From positions 2,232,001 through 2,296,000 of the forward strand of contig NC_023036.2 of assembly GCF_000317305.3 (NCBI RefSeq): 64,000 nt of DNA, given 5' to 3'. This DNA is from Mycolicibacterium neoaurum VKM Ac-1815D. Lineage in GTDB: Bacteria > Actinomycetota > Actinomycetes > Mycobacteriales > Mycobacteriaceae. The notes under the pieces were generated by a model. The model saw only the letters and a program-made list of their open reading frames with translations, ran no database searches and was not told where the DNA came from. Of this stretch, positions 22,681 to 32,439 are shown in pieces. How positions within the stretch are numbered: the first letter of the stretch is position 1; every line of letters begins with the position of its first letter. Both the position numbers and the translations under genes were made by a program.

Positions 22681-23778
22681 GTGAGTGCCCGTACCCGAGT
22701 CGCCGTCGTCTATGGCGGACGCAGCTCCGAGCACGGGATTTCCTGTGTTTCCGCAGGCAGCATCCTGCGCAATCTCGATCCGGAACGCTTCGAGGTGGTC
22801 GCCGTCGGCATCACCGGCGACGGATCGTGGGTGCTGACCGATGGCAGGCCCGAGGCGTTGGCCATCACCGATGGCCGCTTGCCTGTCGTTGCCGACGGCA
22901 CCGCGCTCGCGTTGACCGCCGACCCGGTGCGCCGCGGTGAGCTGTTGTCCCTGGGCGAGGGAGCCGGTGCGGTATTGGCCGCCGTCGATGTCGTCTTTCC
23001 GGTGCTGCACGGTCCCTACGGCGAGGACGGCACCATCCAGGGCCTGTTGGAGCTGGCCGGGGTGCCCTATGTCGGGGCCGGGGTGCTGGCCAGCGCCACC
23101 GGGATGGACAAGGAATTCACCAAGAAGCTCCTCGTCGCCGACGGACTGCCGATCGGGGACCACGTCGTGTTGCGATCGCATCAGGACACCGTGAGCCTCG
23201 ATGACCGTGAGCGGCTTGGTCTCCCGGTATTCGTGAAGCCTGCGCGCGGCGGTTCGTCGATCGGGGTGAGCCGGGTGACGGCATGGGATCAGTTGCCCCA
23301 GGCGATCGCCGAGGCGCGCCGCCACGACCCCAAGGTGATCGTCGAGGCCGCCATCATCGGCCGCGAGGTCGAGTGTGGTGTGCTCGAGTTCCCCGACGGC
23401 CGCGTCGAGGCCAGTGAGATCGGTGAGATCCGGGTCGCCGGCGTGCGCGACCGCGAGGACACCTTCTACGACTTCGCCACCAAGTATCTGGAGGATGCGG
23501 CCGAGCTCGACGTGCCGGCCAAGGTCGACGACGAGGTGGCCGACGCACTGCGCGCCCTGGCGATCCGGGCGTTCCGGGCTATCGACTGTCAGGGTTTGGC
23601 GCGGGTCGACTTCTTCCTCACCGAAAACGGTCCGGTGATCAACGAGATCAACACGATGCCGGGATTCACCACCATCTCGATGTATCCGCGGATGTGGGCG
23701 GCCAGCGGGCTGGACTACCCGACACTGCTGGCGACAATGGTCGAGACCGCGGTCGCCCGCGGCACCGGCCTGCGCTGA
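22681..23778 (+). CDS. ddlA: D-alanine--D-alanine ligase
   Basis: The 365-residue ATP-grasp enzyme joins two D-alanines for peptidoglycan and is the target of D-cycloserine. It starts with GTG at 22681. Signature elements are [13 protein letters not shown] near the start, [26 protein letters not shown], and the magnesium site in [10 protein letters not shown]. Its stop directly abuts the stop of the convergent DUF3515 gene, as TGATCA with no base between. Confidence 0.97.
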   Translation: MSARTRVAVVYGGRSSEHGISCVSAGSILRNLDPERFEVVAVGITGDGSWVLTDGRPEALAITDGRLPVVADGTALALTADPVRRGELLSLGEGAGAVLAAVDVVFPVLHGPYGEDGTIQGLLELAGVPYVGAGVLASATGMDKEFTKKLLVADGLPIGDHVVLRSHQDTVSLDDRERLGLPVFVKPARGGSSIGVSRVTAWDQLPQAIAEARRHDPKVIVEAAIIGREVECGVLEFPDGRVEASEIGEIRVAGVRDREDTFYDFATKYLEDAAELDVPAKVDDEVADALRALAIRAFRAIDCQGLARVDFFLTENGPVINEINTMPGFTTISMYPRMWAASGLDYPTLLATMVETAVARGTGLR

Positions 23779-24321
23779 TCAGCGCGCCGGTCCCGGATCG
23801 GGTTGCTGGGCAGGCATGGTCCGCGCTATCGCCTTGGAGATCAGCTGGATCGGCGTCGGCCCGGAGCCCGACGGCAGGGTCAACGCGACATAGGTGGCGC
23901 GATCGACGGCGAACCAGGTGCTCACACCGTCCTGGCTGACCTCGAACCACTGCACCTCGTCGACCACCTGCACCGGCGTGCCCACCCGGAAGTCGACCGG
24001 TCGTTCCAGCCCGCAGCGCATGATGACCGGGTCCTGCTCCGGCTCGGCCCGCCATGCCGCTGCCCCGGCAGGCACGGGTTCGACGGCCTGGGCGCGGCGG
24101 TAGTCGCCGAGCTGCTCGGGTAACGCCTCCATCAGCGCGCTGCACTCGGCCGACTCGGCTTGCGGTGCCGGCGCCGCGGCGATCGCCACCGGCTTCTCCT
24201 CCGGGGCCGCCTGTCTGGTGGCCGCGAAGGTCAGCAGCACGATCACGGCGGCGACGGCGACGCCCACGGCGGCGATGATCAACGAGCGGGGCGGGCCGTC
24301 GTGGTCATCGTGGTCACTCAC
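23779..24321 (-). CDS. DUF3515 membrane-anchored protein
   Basis: This 180-residue protein has one N-terminal membrane anchor (residues about 13-35: SLIIAAVGVAVAAVIVLLTF) and an outer domain of the DUF3515 type, with conserved cysteines in AECSALM and MRCGLERP. The function is unknown. The counterpart Rv2980 in M. tuberculosis also lies beside ddlA. Co-location with the peptidoglycan ligase hints at an envelope role, but this is only inference. Confidence 0.85.
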   Translation of the reverse strand: MSDHDDHDGPPRSLIIAAVGVAVAAVIVLLTFAATRQAAPEEKPVAIAAAPAPQAESAECSALMEALPEQLGDYRRAQAVEPVPAGAAAWRAEPEQDPVIMRCGLERPVDFRVGTPVQVVDEVQWFEVSQDGVSTWFAVDRATYVALTLPSGSGPTPIQLISKAIARTMPAQQPDPGPAR

Positions 24322-24331
24322 AGCGGTAACT

Positions 24332-24559
24332 CTATGGCTGTCCGACCGCGGCGATCGGACAGGTCAGGGTTCGGGTGATCCCGGCCACTTGTTGGACCCG
24401 GCCGACCACGGTGCGCTGCAGCTCGTCCTCACTGTCGGCACCGATGCGCGCCACCACGTCATACGGACCGGTGACGTACGCGGCCGAGACGACACCGGTC
24501 AGACCGATCAGCTGCTTGGCGACGACCTCGGCGCGACCCACCTCGGTCTGTATCAGCAT
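24332..24559 (-). CDS. Lrp/AsnC ligand-binding-domain protein
   Basis: The 75-residue product is a stand-alone RAM (Lrp/AsnC effector) domain with the YVTGPYDVVARI core and no helix-turn-helix. Such proteins oligomerise and bind amino acids, and may form mixed complexes with full Lrp proteins. It starts at the ATG complementary to 24557-24559; an in-frame ATG 14 codons upstream (24601) is an alternative. It lies 10 nt upstream of the DUF3515 gene and is divergent from thiL. Confidence 0.85.
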   Translation of the reverse strand: MLIQTEVGRAEVVAKQLIGLTGVVSAAYVTGPYDVVARIGADSEDELQRTVVGRVQQVAGITRTLTCPIAAVGQP

Positions 24560-24676
24560 GAACGCCTCCACCACGGCCGCGGCCCTCCGTTTCCCCTGCA
24601 TAGACTCAAGCAGGCAATAAACGTACCGCAGGTCGCGCCGTAGAACAGGGCGCCGAACTCCAGGCAGGACGGTGAG

Positions 24677-25618
24677 ATGACCGACAACGGGCCGACTCTG
24701 GCACAGGTCGGCGAGTTCGGGGTGATCGATCGGCTGGTCGCCGACCGCCGCCAGCCACCCGCGGTGACGCTGGGTCCCGGCGATGACGCCGCCGTGCTGC
24801 ACGGTGTCACCGCGGTGAGCACCGACATGCTGGTGCAGGATCGGCATTTCCGCTTGGACTGGTCGCGGCCGCACGACATCGGCCGCAAGGCGATCGCGCA
24901 GAACGCCGCCGATATCGAGGCGATGGGCGCGGTGCCGACGGCGTTCGTCGTCGCCTTCGCCGCTCCGCCGGACACTCCGGCCGCTGCCGCGCAGGAACTC
25001 TCCGACGGCATGTGGGTGGAGGCGCTGCGGTGTGGCGGAGGTATCGCCGGTGGTGATCTGGTCAGCGCGCCGCTGTGGGTGATCTCGGTCACCGCGCTCG
25101 GCGACCTCGATGGTCGCGAGCCGGTGCGCCGCGATACTGCGGGCCCGGGACAAACGGTGGCCGTGATCGGCGATCTCGGAACCTCCGCAGCCGGATACGC
25201 GTTGTTGGACAACGGGATCGATGAGCACCGCGAGCTGCGGGACGCGCACCTGGTGCCGCGGCCGCCGTACGGACAGGGGCGGGTGGCCGCCGACGCGGGC
25301 GCCACCGCAATGACCGACATCTCCGATGGACTGTTGGCTGATCTGGGCCATATCGCCGCCGCGTCCGGTGTGGGCATCGCGCTGTCGCGAGAGGCGCTGC
25401 GCACCGATCACGACCTGCTGGCCGACGCCGCCGCGTCGGTCGGCCGGGACGGTTGGGAGTGGGTGCTCGGCGGCGGTGAGGAACACGCCCTGGCCGCGAT
25501 CTTCGCCGGGCCCGTGCCCGCGGGGTGGCGTGTCATCGGTGAGACGACCGATGGGCCATCGGCTGTGTCGGTCGACGGCCGGCCCTGGCATGCAAGTGCG
25601 GGCTGGCAGTCCTACTGA
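24677..25618 (+). CDS. thiL: thiamine-monophosphate kinase
   Basis: The 313-residue ATP-dependent enzyme phosphorylates thiamine monophosphate to the diphosphate cofactor. The AIR-synthase-like fold is marked by the GPGDDAAVL metal site, the TDMLVQDRHF strand, and AMTDISDGLLADLGHI. It is followed by ung on the same strand, with a 27 bp gap to the chosen ung start, as in M. tuberculosis. Confidence 0.95.
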   Translation: MTDNGPTLAQVGEFGVIDRLVADRRQPPAVTLGPGDDAAVLHGVTAVSTDMLVQDRHFRLDWSRPHDIGRKAIAQNAADIEAMGAVPTAFVVAFAAPPDTPAAAAQELSDGMWVEALRCGGGIAGGDLVSAPLWVISVTALGDLDGREPVRRDTAGPGQTVAVIGDLGTSAAGYALLDNGIDEHRELRDAHLVPRPPYGQGRVAADAGATAMTDISDGLLADLGHIAAASGVGIALSREALRTDHDLLADAAASVGRDGWEWVLGGGEEHALAAIFAGPVPAGWRVIGETTDGPSAVSVDGRPWHASAGWQSY

Positions 25619-25645
25619 CGGTCCGACACGCTAGTTTTGGGTCTC

Positions 25646-26329
25646 GTGACACCTCGCCCGCTGACAGATCTGATCGAACCCGGATGGGCGCGTGCGCTCG
25701 CGCCGGTGGCCCCGAAGGTGACCGAGTTGGGAGAGTTCCTGCGCGGCGAACTGGCCGCCGGGTACCAGTATCTTCCGCCGGGGGAGAACGTGCTGCGGGC
25801 GTTCACCTTTCCCTTCGACGCGGTCCGGGTGCTCATCGTGGGCCAGGATCCGTACCCGACTCCGGGGCACGCCGTGGGCCTGAGCTTTTCGGTGGCACCC
25901 GATGTCCGGCCGGTGCCGCGCAGCCTGGTGAACATCTTCACCGAGTACGGGTCGGACCTCGGCTATCCGGTGCCGGCCACCGGGGATCTGAGCCCGTGGG
26001 CCGAACAGGGCGTGATGCTGCTGAACAGGGTGCTGACCGTGCGTCCCGGCGCACCGGCCTCCCATCGCGGGAAGGGCTGGGAGGCGGTCACCGAATGCGC
26101 CATCCGGGCGTTGGTGGCGCGGCCACAGCCGTTGGTCGCGATCCTGTGGGGCCGTGATGCGGGCACCCTGAAGCCACTTCTGGTCGAGGGTGGTTGCGGG
26201 GTCATCGAGTCCGTGCACCCGTCACCGCTGTCGGCGTCACGCGGGTTCTTCGGTTCCAAACCGTTCAGCCGCACCAACGAGCTGTTGACCCAGCTGGGCG
26301 CCGAGCCGGTGGACTGGCGACTGCCCTGA
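25646..26329 (+). CDS. ung: uracil-DNA glycosylase
   Basis: The 227-residue family 1 enzyme removes uracil from DNA. The catalytic motif [11 protein letters not shown] is near residues 68-78, and the minor-groove intercalation loop [11 protein letters not shown] is near the C-terminus. I chose the GTG at 25646 because the protein then begins [13 protein letters not shown] like other mycobacterial Ung proteins; a TTG three codons upstream is also in frame. Confidence 0.96.
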   Translation: MTPRPLTDLIEPGWARALAPVAPKVTELGEFLRGELAAGYQYLPPGENVLRAFTFPFDAVRVLIVGQDPYPTPGHAVGLSFSVAPDVRPVPRSLVNIFTEYGSDLGYPVPATGDLSPWAEQGVMLLNRVLTVRPGAPASHRGKGWEAVTECAIRALVARPQPLVAILWGRDAGTLKPLLVEGGCGVIESVHPSPLSASRGFFGSKPFSRTNELLTQLGAEPVDWRLP

Positions 26330-26413
26330 CGGCGGTGGGTGGTGCGCAGACACGACATCGTCCCACCGCGTCGGGGACGCGATGGGACGATGAATCGAGT
26401 GTGGGGTGCGGAC

Positions 26414-26608
26414 CTAACCGCGGGTGACCTTGCCGGCCTTCAGGCAGGACGTGCAGACGTTCACGCGCTGCTTGTTGCCACCCGGACGCGCCACTGCGCG
26501 CACCGACTGGATGTTCGGGTTCCACCGACGACTGGTCCGGCGATGGGAGTGTGAAACCGACTTACCGAAGCCGGGGCCCTTTCCGCAGACATCGCACACG
26601 GCAGCCAT
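26414..26608 (-). CDS. rpmB: 50S ribosomal protein L28, zinc-binding form
   Basis: The 64-residue ribosomal protein L28 has both CxxC pairs (CDVCGKGP and CTSCLKAG), so it is the zinc-binding C+ type. Mycobacteria often have a second, zinc-free L28 used when zinc is scarce; that copy is not in this window. It is divergent from the DAK/FakA-like gene and convergent with ung. Confidence 0.95.
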   Translation of the reverse strand: MAAVCDVCGKGPGFGKSVSHSHRRTSRRWNPNIQSVRAVARPGGNKQRVNVCTSCLKAGKVTRG

Positions 26609-26797
26609 GTGTAGAACTCCTCGTAATCAGTACTTGATGGGTCAACAACCGGGAGGGTGACCCGACAACCTGACCAGGATACCGGCCGCGGGAACGGATC
26701 TCCAAAACGCTGTCCACAACCTGTGCAGAGCAGCGGCGCTGTCAGCGGCGATGACTATTCTGGCCGGCACGGTCGGTGGGACTTTCGGGAGGTGTAG

Positions 26798-28387
26798 ATG
26801 GCGGCTGCGCGGGTCGACGCATCGGCGTTGCGGCGTTGGGCCCACACCGCCGTCGCACATCTGATCACCCATACCGACGAGATCAATCGCCTCAATGTCT
26901 TCCCGGTGGCCGATTCCGATACCGGAACCAACATGCTGTTCACCATGCGGGCGGCGGTCGCAGGAACGGAGGGCCGCGAGGACCTGGACCTCATCGGGTT
27001 GACCGGCCTGCTCGCCGATGGCGCGCTGCGCGGGGCGCGCGGGAACTCCGGGGTGATCCTGTCGCAGATCCTGCGTGGTCTCGCCGACGTGACGGCCGAG
27101 GGCGCTCTCACCGAGATCGGCGGACCCGCCTTCGCGATGGCGCTGCGTCGTGCCGAGGCGCTGGTCGTGGCGTCGATGGGGCAGGCGGTGCCCGGCACCA
27201 TCGTCTCGGTGCTTTCCGCCGCGGCGGAAGCCGCAGAACAGTGCACAGCGGCCGATATCGCCGACGTGGTCGCGGCCAGCGCGGGTGCCGCGAGCGTGGC
27301 GCTGGATCGCACCACAGGTCAACTCGACGTGCTGGCCGAGGCGGGCGTCGTGGACGCCGGTGGTCGGGGGTTGCTGGTACTTCTGGACGCGATGACCGCC
27401 ATCCTCGTCGGGACTGCTCCCGCCCGTGACACCTACCGACCCGCCGCCATGGCCGAGCCGGTGCACACCGATCCGGCACCGCCGCGATTCGAGGTGATGT
27501 ACCTGCTGACGGGCTCGACGGCCGAGGCGATCGACACGCTGCGCGCCGCGCTGGACGTGTTGGGGGATTCGGTGGCCATCACCGCCGGGCGCACCGGTGC
27601 GCACTCGGTGCACGTGCACACCGATGACGCGGGTGCGGCGGTGGAGGCCGGTCTGGCGGCCGGCGTGCCCAGCGGTATCCAGGTGACTCTGCTGACCGGC
27701 GCGCGTCCCGTCGCCGTGGGAAGTCAGGACCGTGCGGTGCTCGCCGTCGTCGATGGTGACGGTGCGGCAACGTTGTTCGGCGGCGAAGGGGCCCGGGTGC
27801 TCAGGCCCGAGGACGGGCGTCCGATCAGCGCCCAACAGTTGTTGCGCGCCCTCGTGGAGGCCGACGCCGCGCAGATCATGTTGCTGCCCAACGGATTCAT
27901 CGCTGCCGAGGAACTGGTGGCGGGCTGCACCGCGGCAACGGGTTGGGGTATCGATGTCGTCCCCGTCCCGACCGCGTCCATGGTGCAGGGGCTGGCGGCG
28001 CTGGCGGTACACGACACCGCCCGCCATGGTGTCGACGATGCCTACACCATGGCTCGTGCGGCCGCCGGCGCGCGGCACGGGTCGGTGCGGATCGCCACCG
28101 AGGATGCGTTGACGTGGGCGGGTTCCTGCAAGACCGGCGACGGCCTGGGGATCACCGGTGACGAGGTGCTGATAGTCGGCCGTGATGTGGTGGCCGCCGC
28201 GGCCGGGCTGATCGATCTGCTGTTGGCCTCCGGTGGAGAGCTGGTGACCATACTGATCGGCGCCGGTGTCGACGACGGTGTGGGCGACCGGCTGCGTGAA
28301 CATGTCCGCCGCCAGCACCTGGGCACCGAACTGGTCAGCTACCGCACCGATCACGACGGTGACGCGCTGTTGATCGGGGTGGAGTAG
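26798..28387 (+). CDS. DAK2/DegV-type kinase subunit, FakA-like
   Basis: The 529-residue protein resembles YloV/FakA, the ATP-binding partner of fatty acid kinase. The Mg-ATP aspartates are in NVFPVADSDTGTNM, and GARGNSGVILSQI follows. The C-terminal half is the FakA-specific region. Full-length FakA works with a DegV-type FakB, which is not in the window. In M. tuberculosis the counterpart is split into Rv2975c and Rv2974c; here it is one intact frame. It ends 2 nt before recG. Confidence 0.9.
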   Translation: MAAARVDASALRRWAHTAVAHLITHTDEINRLNVFPVADSDTGTNMLFTMRAAVAGTEGREDLDLIGLTGLLADGALRGARGNSGVILSQILRGLADVTAEGALTEIGGPAFAMALRRAEALVVASMGQAVPGTIVSVLSAAAEAAEQCTAADIADVVAASAGAASVALDRTTGQLDVLAEAGVVDAGGRGLLVLLDAMTAILVGTAPARDTYRPAAMAEPVHTDPAPPRFEVMYLLTGSTAEAIDTLRAALDVLGDSVAITAGRTGAHSVHVHTDDAGAAVEAGLAAGVPSGIQVTLLTGARPVAVGSQDRAVLAVVDGDGAATLFGGEGARVLRPEDGRPISAQQLLRALVEADAAQIMLLPNGFIAAEELVAGCTAATGWGIDVVPVPTASMVQGLAALAVHDTARHGVDDAYTMARAAAGARHGSVRIATEDALTWAGSCKTGDGLGITGDEVLIVGRDVVAAAAGLIDLLLASGGELVTILIGAGVDDGVGDRLREHVRRQHLGTELVSYRTDHDGDALLIGVE

Positions 28388-28389
28388 CG

Positions 28390-30618
28390 GTGGTCGCTCT
28401 GTCAGACCTGTTATCCCACGTTCTCGGGACCAAGGCCGCCACCTCGCTGGAAGAGGCGTTCGGGTTACGCACCGTCAACGATCTGCTGCGGCATTATCCC
28501 CGCAAATACAGTGACGGCATCAACGTCCGCGAGGAGGGTGAGCAGATCGAGCTCGAGGAGGGCACCCACGTGACCTTCGTCGACACCATCACCAAAACCG
28601 ATGTCCGGCCTATGAAATCGCAACACGGTAAGCGGCAGCGCAAGCTGTTGCGGATCACCCTCGGTGACCGGAATCCGCCGATCACCGCGACCTTCTTCAA
28701 TGCCGACTATCTGATCAACAACCTGGTCGAGGGCACCCGGGTGATGCTCTCCGGGGAGATCGGCTACTTCCGAAACACCGTACAGTTGTCGCATCCGGCG
28801 TTTCTGGTCATCGACTCGCCCACCGGGCGGACCATCGGCACACGATCGTTCGCGAAGATCGCCGAGGCATCGGGAGAGTCCGGCGACGACGTGCTGGCGG
28901 CGTTCGAGAAGGACTTCTTCCCGATCTATCCGGCCACCAAGAAGCTGCAGAGCTGGGATATCTACGCCTGCATCAAACAAGTTCTGGCCGTCCTGGATCC
29001 GGTGCCCGAGCTGTTGCCCGAGTCGATATTGGACCGGTGGGATCTGATCTCAGAGGATGCCGCGTTGCGTGCCGTGCACCTCGCCGAGAACGCGGCCGAG
29101 CGTGCCGCCGCCCACGAGCGGCTGACCTACGACGAGGCGGTCGGCCTGCAATGGGCTTTGGTGGCCCGGCGCTACGGCGAACTCGGTGAGACCGGGCCCT
29201 CGGCTCCGGTCCGCGCAGACGGACTGTTGGCCGCCCTGCGGCAGCAGTTGCCCTTCGAGCTCACCGGTGGCCAGCGCGAGGTGCTCGGCGTCATCTCCGA
29301 CGAGCTTGCCGGGACCCGGCCGATGAACCGGATGCTGCAGGGCGAGGTCGGATCGGGTAAGACCATCGTCTCGGTTCTGGCGATGTTGCAAATGGTCGAT
29401 GCGGGAATGCAGTGTGCACTGCTGACGCCCACCGAAGTTCTTGCCGCGCAGCACTATCGGTCCATCCGTGATGTTCTGGGCCCGTTGGCCATGGCCGGTG
29501 AACTGGGCGCCGCCGAGGAGGCGACCGGGGTCGCCCTGCTGACCGGCTCGATGTCCGCGCAGCAGAAGCGGCTGGCCCGCGATCAGATCGCGTCGGGGAC
29601 GGCCGGGATCGTGATCGGCACCCACGCTCTGATCCAGGAGTCGGTCGAGTTCGCCCGGCTCGGCATGGTGGTGGTCGATGAACAACACAGGTTCGGTGTC
29701 GAGCAGCGAGACCGATTGCGCGCCAAGGCTACCGGAGGCATCACACCCCACCTGTTGGTGATGACGGCGACCCCGATCCCGCGCACGATAGCGCTGACTG
29801 TGTTCGGTGATCTGGAGACCTCCACCCTTCGTGAACTGCCGCGTGGCCGGCAACCGATCGCCAGTAATGTCATCTTCGCCAGGGACAAACCGGCCTGGCT
29901 GGACAGGGCATGGGCGCGGATCACCGAGGAGGTCGCGGCCGGCCGGCAGGCCTATGTGGTCGCCTCGCGAATCGACGAGGAGCCCGACAAGAAGAACGCC
30001 TACGAGCATGGTCCGCCGCCGATCACGGTGTTGCAGATGCTGGACCGGTTACGAAGTGGTCCGCTGGCCGGTCTGCGACTGGGCCTCATGCACGGTCGGC
30101 TGTCCGGTGAGGAGAAGGACGCGGTGATGTCGGCGTTCCGGGCCGGCGAGATCGATGTACTGGTGTGCACCACGGTGATCGAGGTCGGTGTCGACGTGCC
30201 CAACTCCACCGTAATGGTGATCATGGATGCCGATCGGTTCGGCATCAGCCAGTTGCATCAGCTGCGCGGTCGCATCGGGCGCGGCAAGCACCCGAGCCTG
30301 TGCCTGCTGGTGACACGGATGCCGGAGAGCTCCAAGGCGGCCGAGCGGCTGCGTGCGGTCGCCGGAACCCTCGACGGTTTCGCGTTGGCAGACCTTGATC
30401 TGCAGGAGCGTCAGGAAGGTGACGTGCTGGGTTACAACCAGTCAGGCCGGTTGACCACGCTACGTTTCCTGTCGCTGGCCGAGCATCTCGACATCATCCA
30501 GGAGGCCCGCAGCTTCTGCGAACAGGCGTATCTGGACAACCCCGACCAGGGTGGCCTCGCGGTGCTGGCGGCCCCGTTCTCCGACACCGATCGCGTTCAG
30601 TATCTGGACAAGTCGTGA
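28390..30618 (+). CDS. recG: ATP-dependent DNA helicase RecG
   Basis: The 742-residue helicase remodels stalled replication forks and Holliday junctions. The wedge/OB region lies in the N-terminal third. Helicase motifs are clear: Walker A GEVGSGKT, motif II VVVDEQHRFG, motif III MTATPIPRT, and motif VI QLRGRIGRG. It starts with GTG at 28390. The stop overlaps the start of the secreted HNH nuclease gene by 4 nt. Confidence 0.97.
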   Translation: MVALSDLLSHVLGTKAATSLEEAFGLRTVNDLLRHYPRKYSDGINVREEGEQIELEEGTHVTFVDTITKTDVRPMKSQHGKRQRKLLRITLGDRNPPITATFFNADYLINNLVEGTRVMLSGEIGYFRNTVQLSHPAFLVIDSPTGRTIGTRSFAKIAEASGESGDDVLAAFEKDFFPIYPATKKLQSWDIYACIKQVLAVLDPVPELLPESILDRWDLISEDAALRAVHLAENAAERAAAHERLTYDEAVGLQWALVARRYGELGETGPSAPVRADGLLAALRQQLPFELTGGQREVLGVISDELAGTRPMNRMLQGEVGSGKTIVSVLAMLQMVDAGMQCALLTPTEVLAAQHYRSIRDVLGPLAMAGELGAAEEATGVALLTGSMSAQQKRLARDQIASGTAGIVIGTHALIQESVEFARLGMVVVDEQHRFGVEQRDRLRAKATGGITPHLLVMTATPIPRTIALTVFGDLETSTLRELPRGRQPIASNVIFARDKPAWLDRAWARITEEVAAGRQAYVVASRIDEEPDKKNAYEHGPPPITVLQMLDRLRSGPLAGLRLGLMHGRLSGEEKDAVMSAFRAGEIDVLVCTTVIEVGVDVPNSTVMVIMDADRFGISQLHQLRGRIGRGKHPSLCLLVTRMPESSKAAERLRAVAGTLDGFALADLDLQERQEGDVLGYNQSGRLTTLRFLSLAEHLDIIQEARSFCEQAYLDNPDQGGLAVLAAPFSDTDRVQYLDKS

Positions 30619-31319
30619 AGCGGATCGCGTTGCTCGCCGCAGGCGTCGCGCTCACAGTGCTGGTCGCCGTGCAGGTGAGCACCGAACCGGGTACGGGATC
30701 GTCCCGTGTCGTTGCCGAGGCCGATACGCCGACGGTGGCCGTCGGCGCCGATATCCTGGCGGGCGTCCCCGAGATTCCGTCCCGGGTGCGCGGACACGAT
30801 TACCGCCGCGACGCCTTCGGCGAGTCCTGGGACGACGACAACGACGCACCGGGCGGACGCAACGGTTGCGACACCCGAAACGACATCCTCGATCGCGACC
30901 TGATCGAGAAGTCCTATGTCTCGATCAAGCGTTGTCCGACCGCGGTGGCCACCGGCACGCTCGTCGATCCGTACACCAACGAGACCATCGCGTTCGTCCG
31001 TGGCAACCAAATCGGCGCTGCGGTCCAGATCGACCACATCGTCCCGTTGGCGCTGGCCTGGGATCTCGGTGCGAGGAACTGGCCGGATGATCTGCGACTG
31101 CGGTTCGCCAACGACCCCGCCAATCTGATCGCGGTGGCCGGAGGCGCCAACCAGGACAAGGGTGACAGTGAACCGGCCGCGTGGATGCCGCCCAACCGCG
31201 CGTTCTGGTGTCAGTATGCGGTGCAGTTCGCCGAGGTCCTGCGCGGTTACCGGCTGCCCGTTGATACGTCCTCGGCGCGCGTGTTGCGCGAGGCGGCGGG
31301 GACGTGTCCCACCGGCTGA
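30615..31319 (+). CDS. secreted HNH endonuclease (DUF1524-type)
   Basis: The 234-residue protein has an N-terminal signal or anchor (residues about 4-22) and a C-terminal HNH nuclease domain with IDHIVPLALAWDLGA, FANDPANLIAV and NQDKGDSEPAAWMPP, the DHxxP/Asn/His pattern of GmrSD/DUF1524 enzymes. M. tuberculosis Rv2972c is the counterpart. It starts with GTG inside the recG stop (GTGA), so its translation is coupled to a cytosolic DNA repair helicase even though the protein is predicted to leave the cytoplasm. Confidence 0.9.
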   Translation: MKRIALLAAGVALTVLVAVQVSTEPGTGSSRVVAEADTPTVAVGADILAGVPEIPSRVRGHDYRRDAFGESWDDDNDAPGGRNGCDTRNDILDRDLIEKSYVSIKRCPTAVATGTLVDPYTNETIAFVRGNQIGAAVQIDHIVPLALAWDLGARNWPDDLRLRFANDPANLIAVAGGANQDKGDSEPAAWMPPNRAFWCQYAVQFAEVLRGYRLPVDTSSARVLREAAGTCPTG

Positions 31320-31499
31320 GCCCGTGCCGTTTTCGGGTGACCGAAATACGCCATCAGGCCTCACCACAAACATTGTCACCAACCGCGCGACCGGCGTTCG
31401 GTCGGCCAAATTCAGTTTGCGCGGGTGCCCAAAGTTGTTGTTGTAGAACACCTTTGAAAAGTGCCAGGTTGCGTATCGCAGGGGCCTGGACTAACCTCG

Positions 31500-31660
31500 T
31501 CTGCAGCGAAGGGGAGTAGCCCCCAATCGGGTGATCGACATACTGGACCTGCCGGCAGTTGGCCGGACGTCCCGGTCATCTGGACCGACGACAGTCGGTG
31601 GACGAGACCTTCGGCCGTATGAAGCCATGTGTGGCTGCCGGCCGGAGTGCACTTTTCTCC
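31500..31660 (+). ncRNA. yybP-ykoY manganese riboswitch
   Basis: The leader before the GDT1-type exporter gene carries the two hallmark segments of the yybP-ykoY class. GGGGAGTAGC at 31511-31520 corresponds to the L1 loop, and GTGGACGAGACC at about 31598-31609 to the L3 loop, with stems between them. After L3, CTTCGGCC (31609-31616) pairs with GGCCGGAG (31640-31647) around an inner AGCCA/TGGCT hairpin. Downstream, CTCC at 31657-31660 can pair with the gene's GGAG at 31679-31682, a possible translation-control element. Exact ends are uncertain. Confidence 0.85.
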
Positions 31661-31688
31661 ACGGCAGCCTGTGATCTGGGAGGTTCCC

Positions 31689-32417
31689 GTGCTGTCCGCC
31701 TTGGTGCTCAGCTTTGCCGTCATCTTCATCGCCGAGCTCGGTGACAAAACCCAACTGGTCGCGATGACGTTCGCGTTGCGATACCGGTGGTGGGTCGTTC
31801 TTGCCGCGATCACTGCGGCGACCACCGTCGTGCATGTCCTTTCGGTGGCGATCGGGCACTATCTCGGTGCCGCACTCCCCGGGCATCTGCTCGGGCTGAT
31901 CGCGGGTGTGATGTTCATCTTCTTCGGTGCCTGGACGCTGCGCGGCGACAAGCTCAGTGACGAGGAGGCCAGCGTCGCGCAGCGGGCGACCGCACCCGCG
32001 TTCTTCGTGGTGACGTCCGCATTCTTCCTCGCCGAACTCGGCGACAAGACGATGCTGGCGACGGTCACCCTCGCCGCGGACAACAACTGGGCGGGCGTGT
32101 GGATCGGTTCGACGCTGGGAATGGTGGTCGCCGACGGGTTGGCGATCATCGTCGGCGCGGTGTTGGGTAAGCACTTGCCGGAGCGGATCATCCAGATCGG
32201 AGCCGCAGCCCTGTTCCTGGTGTTCGGTTCCTTCATGGTGTTGGAGAACGCCTTCCCGACGGCCTCGTTGGTCCTCGTTGCCGGTGGCACCGCGGCGATC
32301 CTTGTGGCCACCGTCCTCGCGCTGCGCGCCTTGCCGGATCGGCTGCGGCCCGCGGTCCTGCGTCGTCCGGTCGAACCCGTCCACGACGAGGACGAGACAG
32401 CCGCGAGTCCGCGCTGA
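31689..32417 (+). CDS. GDT1/TMEM165 (UPF0016) manganese exporter
   Basis: The 242-residue membrane protein has six hydrophobic segments and the two family repeats ELGDKTQ (about residues 16-22) and ELGDKTM (about 116-122), whose acidic residues carry the cation. UPF0016 members export Mn2+ in bacteria and plants. The start is the GTG at 31689, preceded by GGGAGG; an earlier in-frame ATG at 31629 lies inside the riboswitch and is unlikely. The Mn riboswitch upstream supports Mn2+ as the ligand. Confidence 0.92.
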   Translation: MLSALVLSFAVIFIAELGDKTQLVAMTFALRYRWWVVLAAITAATTVVHVLSVAIGHYLGAALPGHLLGLIAGVMFIFFGAWTLRGDKLSDEEASVAQRATAPAFFVVTSAFFLAELGDKTMLATVTLAADNNWAGVWIGSTLGMVVADGLAIIVGAVLGKHLPERIIQIGAAALFLVFGSFMVLENAFPTASLVLVAGGTAAILVATVLALRALPDRLRPAVLRRPVEPVHDEDETAASPR

Positions 32418-32439
32418 CGCGCACCCGACGCCTATGCGG

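Noticed and set aside
31629..31688. An upstream in-frame ATG for the GDT1 gene
   Set aside because: It lies inside the riboswitch; the GTG at 31689 has a ribosome binding site and gives the normal family N-terminus.
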